Shown: positions 17,133 through 25,840, counted from the first letter of the stretch. The stretch: DNA of 64,000 nt from CAKRZE01 sp045617585 (GCA_045617585.1 JAZLIW010000149.1:1-64000), one strand, 5' to 3'. Translations and numbers: made by a program. The notes: generated by a model not told the origin, from the letters alone.

Positions 17133-18126
17133 CTTCGGTCTCCTCCTGCTTCTTTTTCTTTCCGGCAAGCATCGTCTTGATGTTGTACTTTTCTCTGAAG
17201 TGCTTTCCGAATTCGGAACTGTTGAAGATCATGATCGCGATCAGAAGCACAGCGTAAATGACCATGCGGTATTTATCCAGTCCGCGCAACGCTTCCGGAA
17301 GCGCGGTGATCACGATCGCCGCGATCACGGAGCCGCGGACGGAACCCATGCCGCCGAGAACGACGATCAGGAGGATCTCGATCGAGCGGTTATAGTCAAA
17401 CGTATCGGCGGTCAGGATATTCAGGTTGTGCCCGTAAATGACGCCCGCAATCCCCGCGAAGAAGGCGGAAATAACGAACGCGAGCATCTTGTAGTAGGTG
17501 ATCTGAACCCCGCAGGATTCCGCCGCGATGCGGTTATCGCGTATCGCGGTGATTGCACGGCCGCTCTTGCTGTTCAGGAAATTCAGGATCAGCAGGACCG
17601 TGATTGCGACGACGGCAAACGAAGAAATGAAGGAAGCGTCCTGCGGCGTTCCCTTGAGGCCCGACGCACCGCCGAGGAAATCAAGATTGATGATCACGGA
17701 ACGGATGATCTCACCGAACGCAAGCGTAACGATCGCAAGATAGTCGCCCTTCAGGCGCAGGACCGGAATGCCGATCAGGATCCCGAAGACGGCAGCAACG
17801 ATACCGCCGACCAGCATCGCGAGCGGATACCGGAGAAACACCGGAAGCGCGTCCCGCATATAGATGGAAAAGAGACATCCGGCATACGCGCCGACCGACA
17901 TAAAGCCGGCGTGACCGAGCGTCAGCTCTCCGAGAAAGCCAACGGTCAGATTCAGCGAAACGGCAAGGATCATATTGATGCAGATCGGGACCAGCATCGC
18001 CTGAAGATGCCTGGAGGCGGTTCCGGTCAGAACCATGATCTCAATGACGGCAAACGCGCCGAACAGGATTGCGAAGGTAATCAGACTGTCCTTCAGGTCC
18101 TTGCTCATCTTTTTTCTCTCCGTCAT
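17125..18126 (-). CDS. livM: branched-chain amino-acid ABC transporter permease LivM
   Basis: 333 residues, about eight to nine hydrophobic segments. Family motifs are VGFLGELTLGHAGFMSVGAY, LKGDYLAIVTLAFGEI and the EAA-like region SCGVQITYYKMLAFVISAFF. ATG 18126 is chosen for the GAGAAGGTG ribosome site; a GTG at 18132 would overlap the livH stop (GTGA) but lacks spacing. It lies between livH and livG. Confidence 0.94.
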   Translation of the reverse strand: MTERKKMSKDLKDSLITFAILFGAFAVIEIMVLTGTASRHLQAMLVPICINMILAVSLNLTVGFLGELTLGHAGFMSVGAYAGCLFSIYMRDALPVFLRYPLAMLVGGIVAAVFGILIGIPVLRLKGDYLAIVTLAFGEIIRSVIINLDFLGGASGLKGTPQDASFISSFAVVAITVLLILNFLNSKSGRAITAIRDNRIAAESCGVQITYYKMLAFVISAFFAGIAGVIYGHNLNILTADTFDYNRSIEILLIVVLGGMGSVRGSVIAAIVITALPEALRGLDKYRMVIYAVLLIAIMIFNSSEFGKHFREKYNIKTMLAGKKKKQEETEDE

Positions 18127-18128
18127 GA

Positions 18129-19004
18129 TCACACCTTCTCTCTGATCTTCTTACCGAGAAGACCGGTCGGTTTCACAACGAGAACGACGATCAGGACGCC
18201 GAAGACGATGGCGTCGGCAAGGTCGGTCGAAATATACGCCTTGGAAAGGTTCTCGATGATACCGAGCAGGATCCCGCCGAGCATCGCACCGGGGATCGAT
18301 CCGATCCCGCCGAAGACGGCGGCTACGAACGCCTTGATCCCGGGCATCGCACCGGCGTAAGGATCCACAAAGCCGTAGGTCGAACCGTAGAAGATACCGG
18401 CGACCGCCGCAAGCGCGGAACCGATCGCAAAGGTCAGCGTGATCGTGCGGTTGACACTGATCCCCATCAGCTCCGCCGCCTCTTTATCCTCCGAGACGGC
18501 ACGCATCGCTTTGCCGAGTTTCGTCAGATTGATGAACAGTGTCAGGACGACCATAATGATCGTCGTAACGATCAGGGTCACGACCGCGGAGCCCTTGATG
18601 GAAAGTTCGCCGATCCGGATCGCGTTCGCTCGAATGACGGTCGGAAAGCTCTGCTTCCCCGAGCCGAAGATCAGCAGCGCAACGCTCTGCAAAAAATAGC
18701 TGACGCCGATCGCCGTGATGAGGACGGCGAGCGGGTTCGCTTTTCTCAGCGGCTTGTACGCGATCTTTTCGATCGTAATACCGAGTACGGTACACAGCAC
18801 CACACTCGTAAGGATACCGACGTACCAGGGCAGGCCGGCCGTAGTAACGGTGGCAAGAACGGCAAACGCGCCGATCATAATGACGTCACCGTGAGCAAAG
18901 TTCAGCATCTTGGCGATCCCGTACACCATCGTGTACCCCAGAGCGATCAGAGCGTAGATCGCGCCGAGGGACAGACCGCTGATGATATTCGACAGAAATT
19001 CCAT
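18129..19004 (-). CDS. livH: branched-chain amino-acid ABC transporter permease LivH
   Basis: 291 residues, about eight hydrophobic segments. Conserved LivH features are LSLGAIYALIALGYTMVYGI, NFAHGDVIMIGAF, the cytoplasmic loop GKAMRAVSEDKEAAELMGIS and GIKAFVAAVFGGIGSIPGAM. GGAAAGGAAC precedes ATG 19004. It is separated from livJ by 166 bases that hold a strong stem-loop. Confidence 0.95.
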   Translation of the reverse strand: MEFLSNIISGLSLGAIYALIALGYTMVYGIAKMLNFAHGDVIMIGAFAVLATVTTAGLPWYVGILTSVVLCTVLGITIEKIAYKPLRKANPLAVLITAIGVSYFLQSVALLIFGSGKQSFPTVIRANAIRIGELSIKGSAVVTLIVTTIIMVVLTLFINLTKLGKAMRAVSEDKEAAELMGISVNRTITLTFAIGSALAAVAGIFYGSTYGFVDPYAGAMPGIKAFVAAVFGGIGSIPGAMLGGILLGIIENLSKAYISTDLADAIVFGVLIVVLVVKPTGLLGKKIREKV

Positions 19005-19095
19005 AAAAGGTCCGTTCCTTTCCGATTTCGGATCAGAGAATCAACGCAGGAGAGAATGAAAACGCAGATGAGAAAATGGCTGAAAACCGCAGTTT

Positions 19096-19147
19096 GCCGG
19101 GGCTGTTTTTCGCTTCCTTGTATCGGAAGCAGAGGCGCAGCCCCGGC
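19096..19147 (-). other. large stem-loop between livJ and livH
   Basis: GCCGGGGCTG (19096-19105) pairs with CAGCCCCGGC (19138-19147), and an inner stem GCTTCC (19112-19117) pairs with GGAAGC (19125-19130). There is no T tract after it on the minus strand, so it looks like an mRNA 3'-end protecting or processing structure rather than a full terminator. Confidence 0.6.
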
Positions 19148-19170
19148 GGGTATTCGGTTAATAGACCGGA

Positions 19171-20319
19171 TTACTTGGTATACTCGACGTACTCGCCGTC
19201 CTTGATGACGACGGCAGTAGCGGACTTGGAGGCCTCACCGTCAGCGCTCCAGGTCATGGTACCGGTCACACCGTTCAGGGTGATCTTGAGCATGGAAGCG
19301 ATGAGCTTGGTGTTCAGATCGGCGTCAAGCGTGTTGGTGATACCGGCATCCTTGACTGCCTCTGCGATCGCATAAATGGCGTCGTAACCGTCAGCGGCGA
19401 ACTGGTCCGGAACGACGTTGTACGCTTCCTTGTAAGCCTTGACGAAAGCGGCGACCTTGGGATCAGTGGAAGAAGCGGCGAACGGCGTGAGAAGCATAAC
19501 GCCCTCGGTCAGCGCCTTCTTGTCCTCACCCATCTGCTGGATGATACCGTCCATACCGTCAACCCCGAAGAAGATGACCTTCAGGTCGATCTGGTCAGCC
19601 TGGGTCAGGATCAGGCCGGCGTCGGCATAGTAGATCGGGAGGAAGAGGAGGTCGGCACCGCTCTCCTTGACAGCCTGAAGCTGGACGGAGAAGTCGGTAT
19701 TGGACTGGTTGGTATAGGACTGATCGGTAACGACGGTCAGACCCTTCTTGGCTGCCTCGGCAACGAAATTGTCGTGGATACCGACGGAATAGTCGTTGGA
19801 CTTATCGAAGATGATCGCGATCTTGGAAGCGACCTGCTTCTCGGAGATGAAGTCTGCGGCGTATGTACCCTGGTCAGGGTCGGTGAAGCAGATACGGAAG
19901 CAGTTATCGTACTGCGTGCATTCCTTCTGGGAGCCGGAAGGCGTGATCATCAGAAGGCCGTCCTTCTTCGCTTCTTCGGTCAGAGCGACGCAGGCACCGG
20001 AGGTAACGGCACCGAGGGAGACCTGCATGCCCTTATCCATCATGGTGTTGTAGCCGTTGATCGCGGCAGTCGGATCGCAGGCGTCGTCCTCGAAGAGGAG
20101 TTCGATCTTGATCCCGTTGATACCGCCGTTCGCGTTGATCTCGTTGACGGCGATGGTGGCACCGTTCTTGACGGAAATACCGTAAGAAGCGTTATCACCG
20201 GTAAGAGGACCGGTAGCACCGATGACGAGCTTGGTGCCGTCATTCTTGCTGCCGGAGCAGGATACGAGCGCCATTGACATCATAAGGACGGCAATGACAA
20301 GGCAAAGAATCTTTTTCAT
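19171..20319 (-). CDS. livJ: branched-chain amino-acid binding lipoprotein LivJ/LivK
   Basis: Extracellular substrate-binding protein, 382 residues. The signal peptide ends in LVSC with the lipidated Cys at residue 21. The receptor-ligand-binding fold is clear: LVIGATGPLTGDNASYGISV, AVNEINANGGINGI, then VASKIAIIFDKSNDYSVG and FGVDGMDGIIQQM. AAGGAG precedes ATG 20319. It is first in the operon and far upstream of livH by the stem-loop spacing. Transcription begins about 300 bases upstream and runs through three terminator-like hairpins. Confidence 0.95.
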   Translation of the reverse strand: MKKILCLVIAVLMMSMALVSCSGSKNDGTKLVIGATGPLTGDNASYGISVKNGATIAVNEINANGGINGIKIELLFEDDACDPTAAINGYNTMMDKGMQVSLGAVTSGACVALTEEAKKDGLLMITPSGSQKECTQYDNCFRICFTDPDQGTYAADFISEKQVASKIAIIFDKSNDYSVGIHDNFVAEAAKKGLTVVTDQSYTNQSNTDFSVQLQAVKESGADLLFLPIYYADAGLILTQADQIDLKVIFFGVDGMDGIIQQMGEDKKALTEGVMLLTPFAASSTDPKVAAFVKAYKEAYNVVPDQFAADGYDAIYAIAEAVKDAGITNTLDADLNTKLIASMLKITLNGVTGTMTWSADGEASKSATAVVIKDGEYVEYTK

Positions 20320-20369
20320 GGTTTACTCCTTTTTATTTTACTGCATACTGCAGGGATGACGGGTTCCAA

Positions 20370-20398
20370 AAGAAAAGGCTCCGCTTGTGCGAAGCCTT
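20370..20398 (-). terminator. liv leader hairpin 3 (terminator-like)
   Basis: On the minus strand AAGGCT (20398-20393) pairs with AGCCTT (20380-20375), with an inner GCG/CGC and a loop of four; TTTTCTTTT follows the stem. It is the hairpin nearest to livJ. Confidence 0.6.
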
Positions 20399-20478
20399 CC
20401 GGCGTTTTCACGCAAGCATATCCGATCGTTTTTGAAATACGGGGATCCGGGAGCGGCAGAGCCGAACGTCCGGAAGAA

Positions 20479-20509
20479 TGAAAACGGACACCATGGCAGC
20501 GGTGTCCGT
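20479..20509 (-). terminator. liv leader hairpin 2 (terminator-like)
   Basis: A perfect 9-bp stem, ACGGACACC with GGTGTCCGT (20484-20492 and 20501-20509), loop of eight, followed on the minus strand by TTTTCATTC. Confidence 0.65.
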
Positions 20510-20528
20510 CAGAATTCCTTCGTGCGCA

Positions 20529-20565
20529 TAAACAAAAGCCCCTGCTGTCGCAGCGGTAAAGGGCT
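20529..20565 (-). terminator. liv leader hairpin 1 (terminator-like)
   Basis: On the minus strand AGCCC (20565-20561) pairs with GGGCT (20541-20537) around an inner GCTG/CAGC stem; TTTTGTTT follows. CCTGC at 20576-20580 could pair instead with GCAGG at 20540-20544, a possible competing fold. Confidence 0.55.
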
Positions 20566-20631
20566 GATCTTTGCGGCAGGACTTTTTCATTGCTCTTTGC
20601 TCACTTTATACAATATAATATGTTAATAAAT

Positions 20632-20660
20632 ATTATACAAAACCGTGCCCCGTTTGTCAA
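20632..20660 (-). promoter_or_regulatory. promoter of the liv operon
   Basis: Perfect consensus on the minus strand: TTGACA (20655-20660), 17 bases, TATAAT (20632-20637). Transcription would start about 300 bases before livJ. Confidence 0.9.
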
Positions 20661-20771
20661 TCGTTTCTTTCGACAAAATTTCCTGCTTCGATAACCTGCT
20701 TCTGTTCAGAATTCACATGAAACTGTTGTTTTTCCGCCTCCTTTGCGGAAGGCGGCGGAAAGGACCGTTTT

Positions 20772-20796
20772 GCAGGAGCGGCGTCACCGTTCCTGC
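20772..20796 (-). other. stem-loop after the GT2-GtrA gene
   Basis: GCAGGA and TCCTGC arms with inner CGG/CCG pairs lie 10 bases beyond the stop of the glycosyltransferase gene. There is no T tract on the minus strand, so termination here is uncertain. Confidence 0.35.
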
Positions 20797-20805
20797 ATTT
20801 TCACG

Positions 20806-21903
20806 TCAGGCGTCGGTCTCCTCCTTGCGGAAGACCCAATCCTGCTGGATACGGTAGCTGATAAAATACAGCACGGTATCAACGACGATCTTGATCAGCG
20901 TGATCAGCCAGTCGTTCTCAACGCCGAGCAGCCGTGAAGCGCCGCTGACGAGAAGTGCCGAAACGAGGAACTGCGGGACCGCGAGGCAGTAATAGCGGAA
21001 GAGCGTCTTTTTGACGGAACCGCTGCTGCGGAACACCATCTTCCGGTTCAGCGAAAAATTGACCACGGAAGAGATCACTCTTGCAAGCGCCGTGCTGACC
21101 GTGGTCCTGACCGTGCCGTTGCCGAGGAAGGCAAACACGAACAGAAACAGCCGGAAAAGACCATTGTCGACGACCCAGGAGATCAGGGAACTGGCGAGAA
21201 AACGGAAGATCTGACTGTAGATCCGGATCGAATCGCGGACGGGGTGAAAATGCGAGGTCTGATTCTCTTCGATATAGACCGTCTCGATCTCTACCTCGGA
21301 ATAAGGGATCCCGTTCGCCTTGAGGTCCAGAAGCTGATTGATCTCGTATTCGTAGCGGTCCCCTCTCGTTTCGGAGAACGCGCCGTAATACTTTGCCGGA
21401 AACGCGCGAAGTCCCGTCTGGGTATCGGAAATATTCAGCCCGACGCCCGTACGGAAAACGAAGGATGTCAGCTTGTTGCCGAATTTGCTGCGGGGCGGGA
21501 CCTGCGGCAGATCGAAATTGCGCACGCCGAGAACGAACGAACCGTCTTCCAGCATCCGTTCGACGCAGGCAAGCGCGTCGGCGGCACGGTGCTGGTTGTC
21601 CCCGTCGACGGCGACGCAGCCGAGGCTGTCCTTTCTGTTTTCCATAAGGAAACGGAACGCCGTCTTCAGTCCGGCGCCCTTCCCGCGGTTCACCTCGTGG
21701 GTGAGAACGGTCACGCAGCCCCGTCCCGCCTCTTCCGCTTCACGGAACCGGCAAAGGCATTCCTCTTTGGAGCCGTCGTTGACGATGATGACGTCGGTAA
21801 ACCCGACGGAAAGCACTTCTTCCACGACCTGTTTCAGTTTTTCGTCGGGATTATAGGACGGTACGACGACAGAAACGCGTCGGATCTGTTCGATATCTGA
21901 CAT
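20806..21903 (-). CDS. GT2 glycosyltransferase fused to a GtrA-like membrane domain
   Basis: 365 residues. Residues 1 to about 240 form a GT-A glycosyltransferase family 2 domain of the DPM1/polyprenyl-phosphate type (VSVVVPSYNPDEKL, VIIVNDGS, NRGKGAGLKTAF, CVAVDGDNQH with the DxD-like metal site). Residues about 245-360 carry four hydrophobic segments typical of GtrA (FLASSLISWVVDNGLFRLF, NFSLNRKMVF). Such fusions are known and may load and flip a lipid-linked sugar for wall or teichoic acid glycosylation. ATG 21903 has GAAAGGAAA upstream and its own promoter. Confidence 0.87.
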   Translation of the reverse strand: MSDIEQIRRVSVVVPSYNPDEKLKQVVEEVLSVGFTDVIIVNDGSKEECLCRFREAEEAGRGCVTVLTHEVNRGKGAGLKTAFRFLMENRKDSLGCVAVDGDNQHRAADALACVERMLEDGSFVLGVRNFDLPQVPPRSKFGNKLTSFVFRTGVGLNISDTQTGLRAFPAKYYGAFSETRGDRYEYEINQLLDLKANGIPYSEVEIETVYIEENQTSHFHPVRDSIRIYSQIFRFLASSLISWVVDNGLFRLFLFVFAFLGNGTVRTTVSTALARVISSVVNFSLNRKMVFRSSGSVKKTLFRYYCLAVPQFLVSALLVSGASRLLGVENDWLITLIKIVVDTVLYFISYRIQQDWVFRKEETDA

Positions 21904-21933
21904 AGTATTTTCCTTTCAGAACGAATCTGATTC

Positions 21934-21962
21934 AGTATAACATAAAATGTGACGTTTGTCGA
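21934..21962 (-). promoter_or_regulatory. promoter of the GT2-GtrA gene
   Basis: Minus strand TCGACA (21957-21962), 17 bases, TATACT (21934-21939). Confidence 0.65.
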
Positions 21963-22014
21963 GAGCAAAAAGAAAATCTTTCTTTCCCGCTCTCTTCCTT
22001 TTCGGGGAAAGCGC

Positions 22015-22042
22015 TTGACATTACGCCGTTTCATGCTATAAT
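22015..22042 (+). promoter_or_regulatory. promoter of the SDR gene
   Basis: TTGACA (22015-22020), 16 bases, TATAAT (22037-22042). Confidence 0.85.
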
Positions 22043-22083
22043 GAAGATACATAAATTCCATATCGATCCGGAGGAACACTGAT

Positions 22084-22875
22084 ATGATGAAAATCGATTT
22101 TACCGGTAAGACCGTTGTGATCACCGGTGCGGCAGGCGGTATCGGCTCTGCCATGGCAAAGGAATTCGCCTCTAACGGCGCAAACGTCGCCGTCTGCTAT
22201 CTCGGCGTCGAGCCCTATGCGGAGACGCTGATCAAAGAGATCCGCGATGCGGGCGGTACCGCGGAGCTGATCAAAATGGACGTCACCAACCGCGAGACTC
22301 TTCCCGCCGCGGCAAAGGAGATCATGGACAAGTTCGGCAGGATCGACGTTCTGATCAACAACGCGGGCGTCAACGTCAAGGCGGAAGACCGCTTCCCGAT
22401 CCACGGCTTTGCCGAAAAGAACTGGGACTGGATCACCGGCGTCGATCTCGACGGGGTCTACAACGTTTCCAAAGCGATCATTCCCTATATGCTTGAAAAC
22501 GGCGGCGGCAACATCATCAATATCACCTCGGTCGTCGGCCTCGTTCCCTTCCGCAAGCAGTGCGCTTTCGCTGCAGCGAAGGCGGGCGTTGCCAACCTGA
22601 CCAAGGCAATGGCGATCGAGCTTGCCGAGAACAATATCCGCGTCAACGCGATCGCTCCCGGTTCCATCATGTTCGAGGGGACCAAGGCGCTGTTCTATAA
22701 CGACCCCGCCAAGGCCGAAGCGATGCTCGTCAACATCCCGCAGCACCGTCCCGGCGATCCCACCGATATCGCCTACGCAGCCTGCTATCTCGCGTCCGAT
22801 TACGCGGGCTACGTGACCGGCTCCATCCTGACGGTCGACGGCGGCTGGACCTGCGGCTTCGCAAGAGATTTCTGA
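22084..22875 (+). CDS. short-chain dehydrogenase/reductase, FabG-like
   Basis: Classical SDR of 263 residues. The cofactor motif TGAAGGIG is at about residues 14-21, NNAG follows at about residue 98, the catalytic Ser is in INITSVVG, and the YxxxK position reads AFAAAKAG: the usual Tyr appears to be Phe or Ala, so the catalytic Tyr may be missing (the conserved Lys is present). The C terminus GSILTVDGGWTCG is typical. GGAGG lies nine bases before ATG 22084. The gene is monocistronic between promoter and terminator. The substrate is unknown. Confidence 0.88.
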   Translation: MMKIDFTGKTVVITGAAGGIGSAMAKEFASNGANVAVCYLGVEPYAETLIKEIRDAGGTAELIKMDVTNRETLPAAAKEIMDKFGRIDVLINNAGVNVKAEDRFPIHGFAEKNWDWITGVDLDGVYNVSKAIIPYMLENGGGNIINITSVVGLVPFRKQCAFAAAKAGVANLTKAMAIELAENNIRVNAIAPGSIMFEGTKALFYNDPAKAEAMLVNIPQHRPGDPTDIAYAACYLASDYAGYVTGSILTVDGGWTCGFARDF

Positions 22876-22892
22876 TCCGTTTCATAAAAATG

Positions 22893-22936
22893 AAAACCTT
22901 CTTTCCGGGGACCGTGTTTCCCGTAAAGAAGGTTTT
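22893..22936. terminator. bidirectional terminator
   Basis: AAAACCTTCTTT (22893-22904) pairs perfectly with AAAGAAGGTTTT (22925-22936), between two convergent genes. Confidence 0.85.
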
Positions 22937-22942
22937 CTTCGT

Positions 22943-24511
22943 TTATTTCGAGCCTTTCGTTTCAGCCGCTTCCGATTGTCTGCGGCGGATGAAAGACACC
23001 GCTTTTCCGGATGCCGAGATCCAGCCGTAGGCGGCGTACGGAAGCAGAAACACCGCGTAAGGGATGATATACTGCGATTTTCCCTCAAAGATCGCATGGT
23101 ACAGGAAACCTCCCATAAAGACCGCGGGAAGGAGAAGTTGTTCCGGCACCGTCTTTTTGCCGAACAGGAAAAAGAGAGACAGAAAGAAGCCCGCGTATAC
23201 GACGACCGAAAGCCGGTTCATATAATCCTTGACCGGGTATTCGCCTTCCCCGCAGATCCACTTCGCGATGCCGATCTTCGGTCCGTACTGTCCGCGGACC
23301 TGATTGGTCCAGACGCTCTGATAAGTGCTTTCGTGCCATTGGCTGACGATCTTTTTCGAGAAGAAGGAGATCCCCTCGGCAGGGTCCTCCAGCAGCTCCG
23401 CGACCCGTTCCCGGATCGCGTCCTTCGCCAGTTTTCCGGTCGCCTCGGGATCAAGACTGCACTTGGAAAAATTGACGACCGTATAATGTGCGTCGTACCA
23501 GCCGTATGAGATCGAACGGGACGTCATCCCCATTGCCGCCCAGCAGACCATCGGGATCCCTTCGCCGAAATCCTTCTCCGCTTTCTTTTCATAATACGAG
23601 ATCCCGATCCCCTTGAGACCAAGGACCGAGGCAAGCAGCAACGCAAGCGCCGCGTACTGCTTCGGGTCTCGGTATTCCTTCAGCAGGATCAGGAGAAAAA
23701 CGGCGCAAAGCGCAGCGACCGGGATCATATTGTTCAGCTTCAGCAGAACGGCGAGCGTGCCGCAGAGCGCCATCGGAAGCGCCCAGATCAGCTTACCGGA
23801 GGAGCGGAACGACAGAAAGCAGTCGATCATCAGGACGGCAAACATCATCCCCGGGACCGTCCCGTATAAGAACGAGCAGAACAGGATCGGCTGGATAAAC
23901 AGGATGAGGAACGCGAACAGAAGCACGGTGACCCTTCTGTCGCTGAAGATCCGGTCGGTGATCCGGAGGAGGATCGCCTCGGCGATCGCAAGACAGAAGA
24001 CGTTGACGACCTCGATCGCGAGATAGTGATCCGTCAGTGAAAAGACACGGCAGAGGATCTCGGTCCAAAGCACGTAACCGAGCTGAAACGGGAAGCGGAG
24101 ATAATATTCCCTGTCAAACTCCGAAAGATCCCCGTTTGCCGCCTTGGCGCCCGTGACCGTAACGATATAGGAATCGTGCGTCGGCGCGGAGCGGGACGTC
24201 AGAATGAACCAAGTTCCGATCCCGACGACCCAGATCAGGATCAGCAGCGAAAAAACGTAAGACGGGATCTTGATTTCTTTTTTCGACACCAGGCCGAAAA
24301 CGCAGAGGGTCACGAAAAACAGCGCGAGCGTGATAATATTCCACAGAACGGAATCCCGGAGAAACACCACGTTTTCCAGTGACGAATTCTCCATATTCAT
24401 ATCGACCCTGCAGAATAACCCGCTGACCGCAAGGAATCCCGCGGCGAGCAGGATCAGCACGAGCGCGATCCGCTGTAAAATGACAGTCGTATTTCCTTTG
24501 ACTGATTCCAT
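22943..24511 (-). CDS. polytopic membrane protein, GT-C glycosyltransferase-like
   Basis: 522 residues with roughly eleven to twelve hydrophobic segments. The first large external loop carries TSRSAPTHDSYIVTV, a position where GT-C/GT39-type lipid-linked sugar transferases hold an acidic catalytic residue. A long soluble loop (about 320-430, including SYGWYDAHYTVVNFS) comes before the last membrane segments, also as in GT-C enzymes. AGGAAG precedes ATG 24511. It may act on a polyprenyl-linked sugar, like the neighbouring GT2-GtrA protein, but this is inference. Confidence 0.6.
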   Translation of the reverse strand: MESVKGNTTVILQRIALVLILLAAGFLAVSGLFCRVDMNMENSSLENVVFLRDSVLWNIITLALFFVTLCVFGLVSKKEIKIPSYVFSLLILIWVVGIGTWFILTSRSAPTHDSYIVTVTGAKAANGDLSEFDREYYLRFPFQLGYVLWTEILCRVFSLTDHYLAIEVVNVFCLAIAEAILLRITDRIFSDRRVTVLLFAFLILFIQPILFCSFLYGTVPGMMFAVLMIDCFLSFRSSGKLIWALPMALCGTLAVLLKLNNMIPVAALCAVFLLILLKEYRDPKQYAALALLLASVLGLKGIGISYYEKKAEKDFGEGIPMVCWAAMGMTSRSISYGWYDAHYTVVNFSKCSLDPEATGKLAKDAIRERVAELLEDPAEGISFFSKKIVSQWHESTYQSVWTNQVRGQYGPKIGIAKWICGEGEYPVKDYMNRLSVVVYAGFFLSLFFLFGKKTVPEQLLLPAVFMGGFLYHAIFEGKSQYIIPYAVFLLPYAAYGWISASGKAVSFIRRRQSEAAETKGSK

Positions 24512-24533
24512 CTGGCTTCACTTCCTTTCCTGC

Positions 24534-24562
24534 ATTATAGCAGAAAAGAAAGGAACTTGCAA
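24534..24562 (-). promoter_or_regulatory. promoter of the GT-C-like gene
   Basis: Minus strand TTGCAA (24557-24562), 17 bases, TATAAT (24534-24539). Confidence 0.8.
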
Positions 24563-24580
24563 GAAAAAGTTTTTCCCACC

Positions 24581-25759
24581 TCAGCCGAACAGGAATCTTT
24601 GCAGCACGCGCAGGAATACGTCTTTGAAGCCGAGCCGCAGTACCTCGGACGACGCCTTGATATCCGCGCTTCCGATCTCTTCCCCATCCAGAAGGAACCG
24701 GGCAGTGCCGACGATCTGTCCTTTCCTGACCGGAGCGTCGACCGGACCGCGAAGCTCCGTCACGACCTCGGGTACGGCAGTGCTTTTTTTCTCTTTCAGA
24801 TAGACCCCGCCCCCGTATTCCGTCCCGACCGTTTCCGCGGTCCCTCCGAGCACGGAGAGGGGACCCGCATCCCCTCCGGGAACGGTCACGGAACGGTAAT
24901 GGGAAAAGCCGTAATCCAATAATTTCTTTGCCTCTTCGTTCCGGATATCGCGGGTGTCCGCGCCCATGACCACGGCGATCAGCTGCATCCCGTCGCGCTC
25001 TGCTGCGGCGCTGATACAGTATTTCGCCTTGGAGGTGGAACCGGTCTTCAGCCCGTTCGCGCCAGGATAGAACCGGATCAGCCGATTGGTATTGGAAAGA
25101 CCGAACGCACCGTCCCGGATCGTATCCATCCAGATCGAACTGTATTTCAGGATCTGCGGATGCTTCACGATCAGTTCTCTCGACATGACGGCGATATCCG
25201 CGGCAGAGGTCAGGTGGCGCTCCGCGGTATCGTCAAGTCCCGTCGGATTCTCAAAAAGCGTCGACGTCATCCCGAGCTCCGCCGCCTTTTCGTTCATTTT
25301 CGCGGTAAAAGCATCAACGCTTCCGCTGACCGCCTCGGCAAGCGCCACCGCGGCGTCGTTTGCGGAAGAAATGACAACGGACTTCAGCAGATCCTCCACC
25401 CGCATCGTCTCCCCCGGCTCCAGATAGATCTGTGAGCCGCCCATTCCCGCAGCAGTTCCGCTGACCGTGATCTCCGCGTCAAGCTCCAGTGTCCCGGCGT
25501 CGATCGCCTCCATGACGAGAAGCAGCGTCATGACCTTCGTAACGGAAGCGGGAGGGTACGCCGTGCTTCCGTTCATATCGTATAAAACGGTTCCCGTCGC
25601 GGCATCCATCAGCACGGCAGATCGGGCGCGCACTTCAAAAGGGAGTGCCGTCTCCGGTGATGCGACCGTAAGTTCCTCCGCGTTACCGGAGATCCCGGCA
25701 CCGATCAGGCATAGAAACGACAGAAAAACGCATATCGCTGCTTTGATTCCTTTTCGCAT
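24581..25759 (-). CDS. D-alanyl-D-alanine carboxypeptidase, PBP5/DacF type
   Basis: Exported serine peptidase of family S11 that trims the terminal D-Ala from peptidoglycan stem peptides, 392 residues. A signal peptide covers residues 1-27. The catalytic triad of motifs is complete: SVTK with Ser72, SAN at about residues 131-133 and KTG at about 235. A C-terminal beta domain (about 285-365) and an amphipathic tail that could anchor the protein follow, as in PBP5. ATG 25759 has GGGGTAA upstream. In a spore former it may be the DacF-type enzyme, but vegetative DacA is equally possible. Confidence 0.92.
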   Translation of the reverse strand: MRKGIKAAICVFLSFLCLIGAGISGNAEELTVASPETALPFEVRARSAVLMDAATGTVLYDMNGSTAYPPASVTKVMTLLLVMEAIDAGTLELDAEITVSGTAAGMGGSQIYLEPGETMRVEDLLKSVVISSANDAAVALAEAVSGSVDAFTAKMNEKAAELGMTSTLFENPTGLDDTAERHLTSAADIAVMSRELIVKHPQILKYSSIWMDTIRDGAFGLSNTNRLIRFYPGANGLKTGSTSKAKYCISAAAERDGMQLIAVVMGADTRDIRNEEAKKLLDYGFSHYRSVTVPGGDAGPLSVLGGTAETVGTEYGGGVYLKEKKSTAVPEVVTELRGPVDAPVRKGQIVGTARFLLDGEEIGSADIKASSEVLRLGFKDVFLRVLQRFLFG

Positions 25760-25811
25760 CTCAATTACCCCGTTTTTTCTCTACTCTATGCTGCCGTTCA
25801 CCGTTTCAGAA

Positions 25812-25840
25812 CGAAAAAGCACCTGCCTTCACAAGTGCTT
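25812..25840 (-). terminator. terminator of the SGNH hydrolase gene
   Basis: Minus strand AAGCAC (25840-25835) pairs with GTGCTT (25822-25817), followed by TTTTTCG, 53 bases beyond the stop of the upstream gene. Confidence 0.65.

Larger units (their letters stand above)
20408..20590 (-). other. possible short leader ORF of the liv transcript
   Basis: An ATG at 20590 opens 60 codons that run through hairpins 1 and 2 of the leader. There is only a weak ribosome site (GTGAGCAAAGAG). Ile, Leu and Val codons occur but are not clustered as in classic attenuator peptides. A coding role is doubtful. Confidence 0.2.

Noticed and set aside
20340..20640. T-box riboswitch in the liv leader
   Set aside because: The conserved T-box sequence (GGTGGnACCGCG) is absent and no specifier-loop structure could be drawn.
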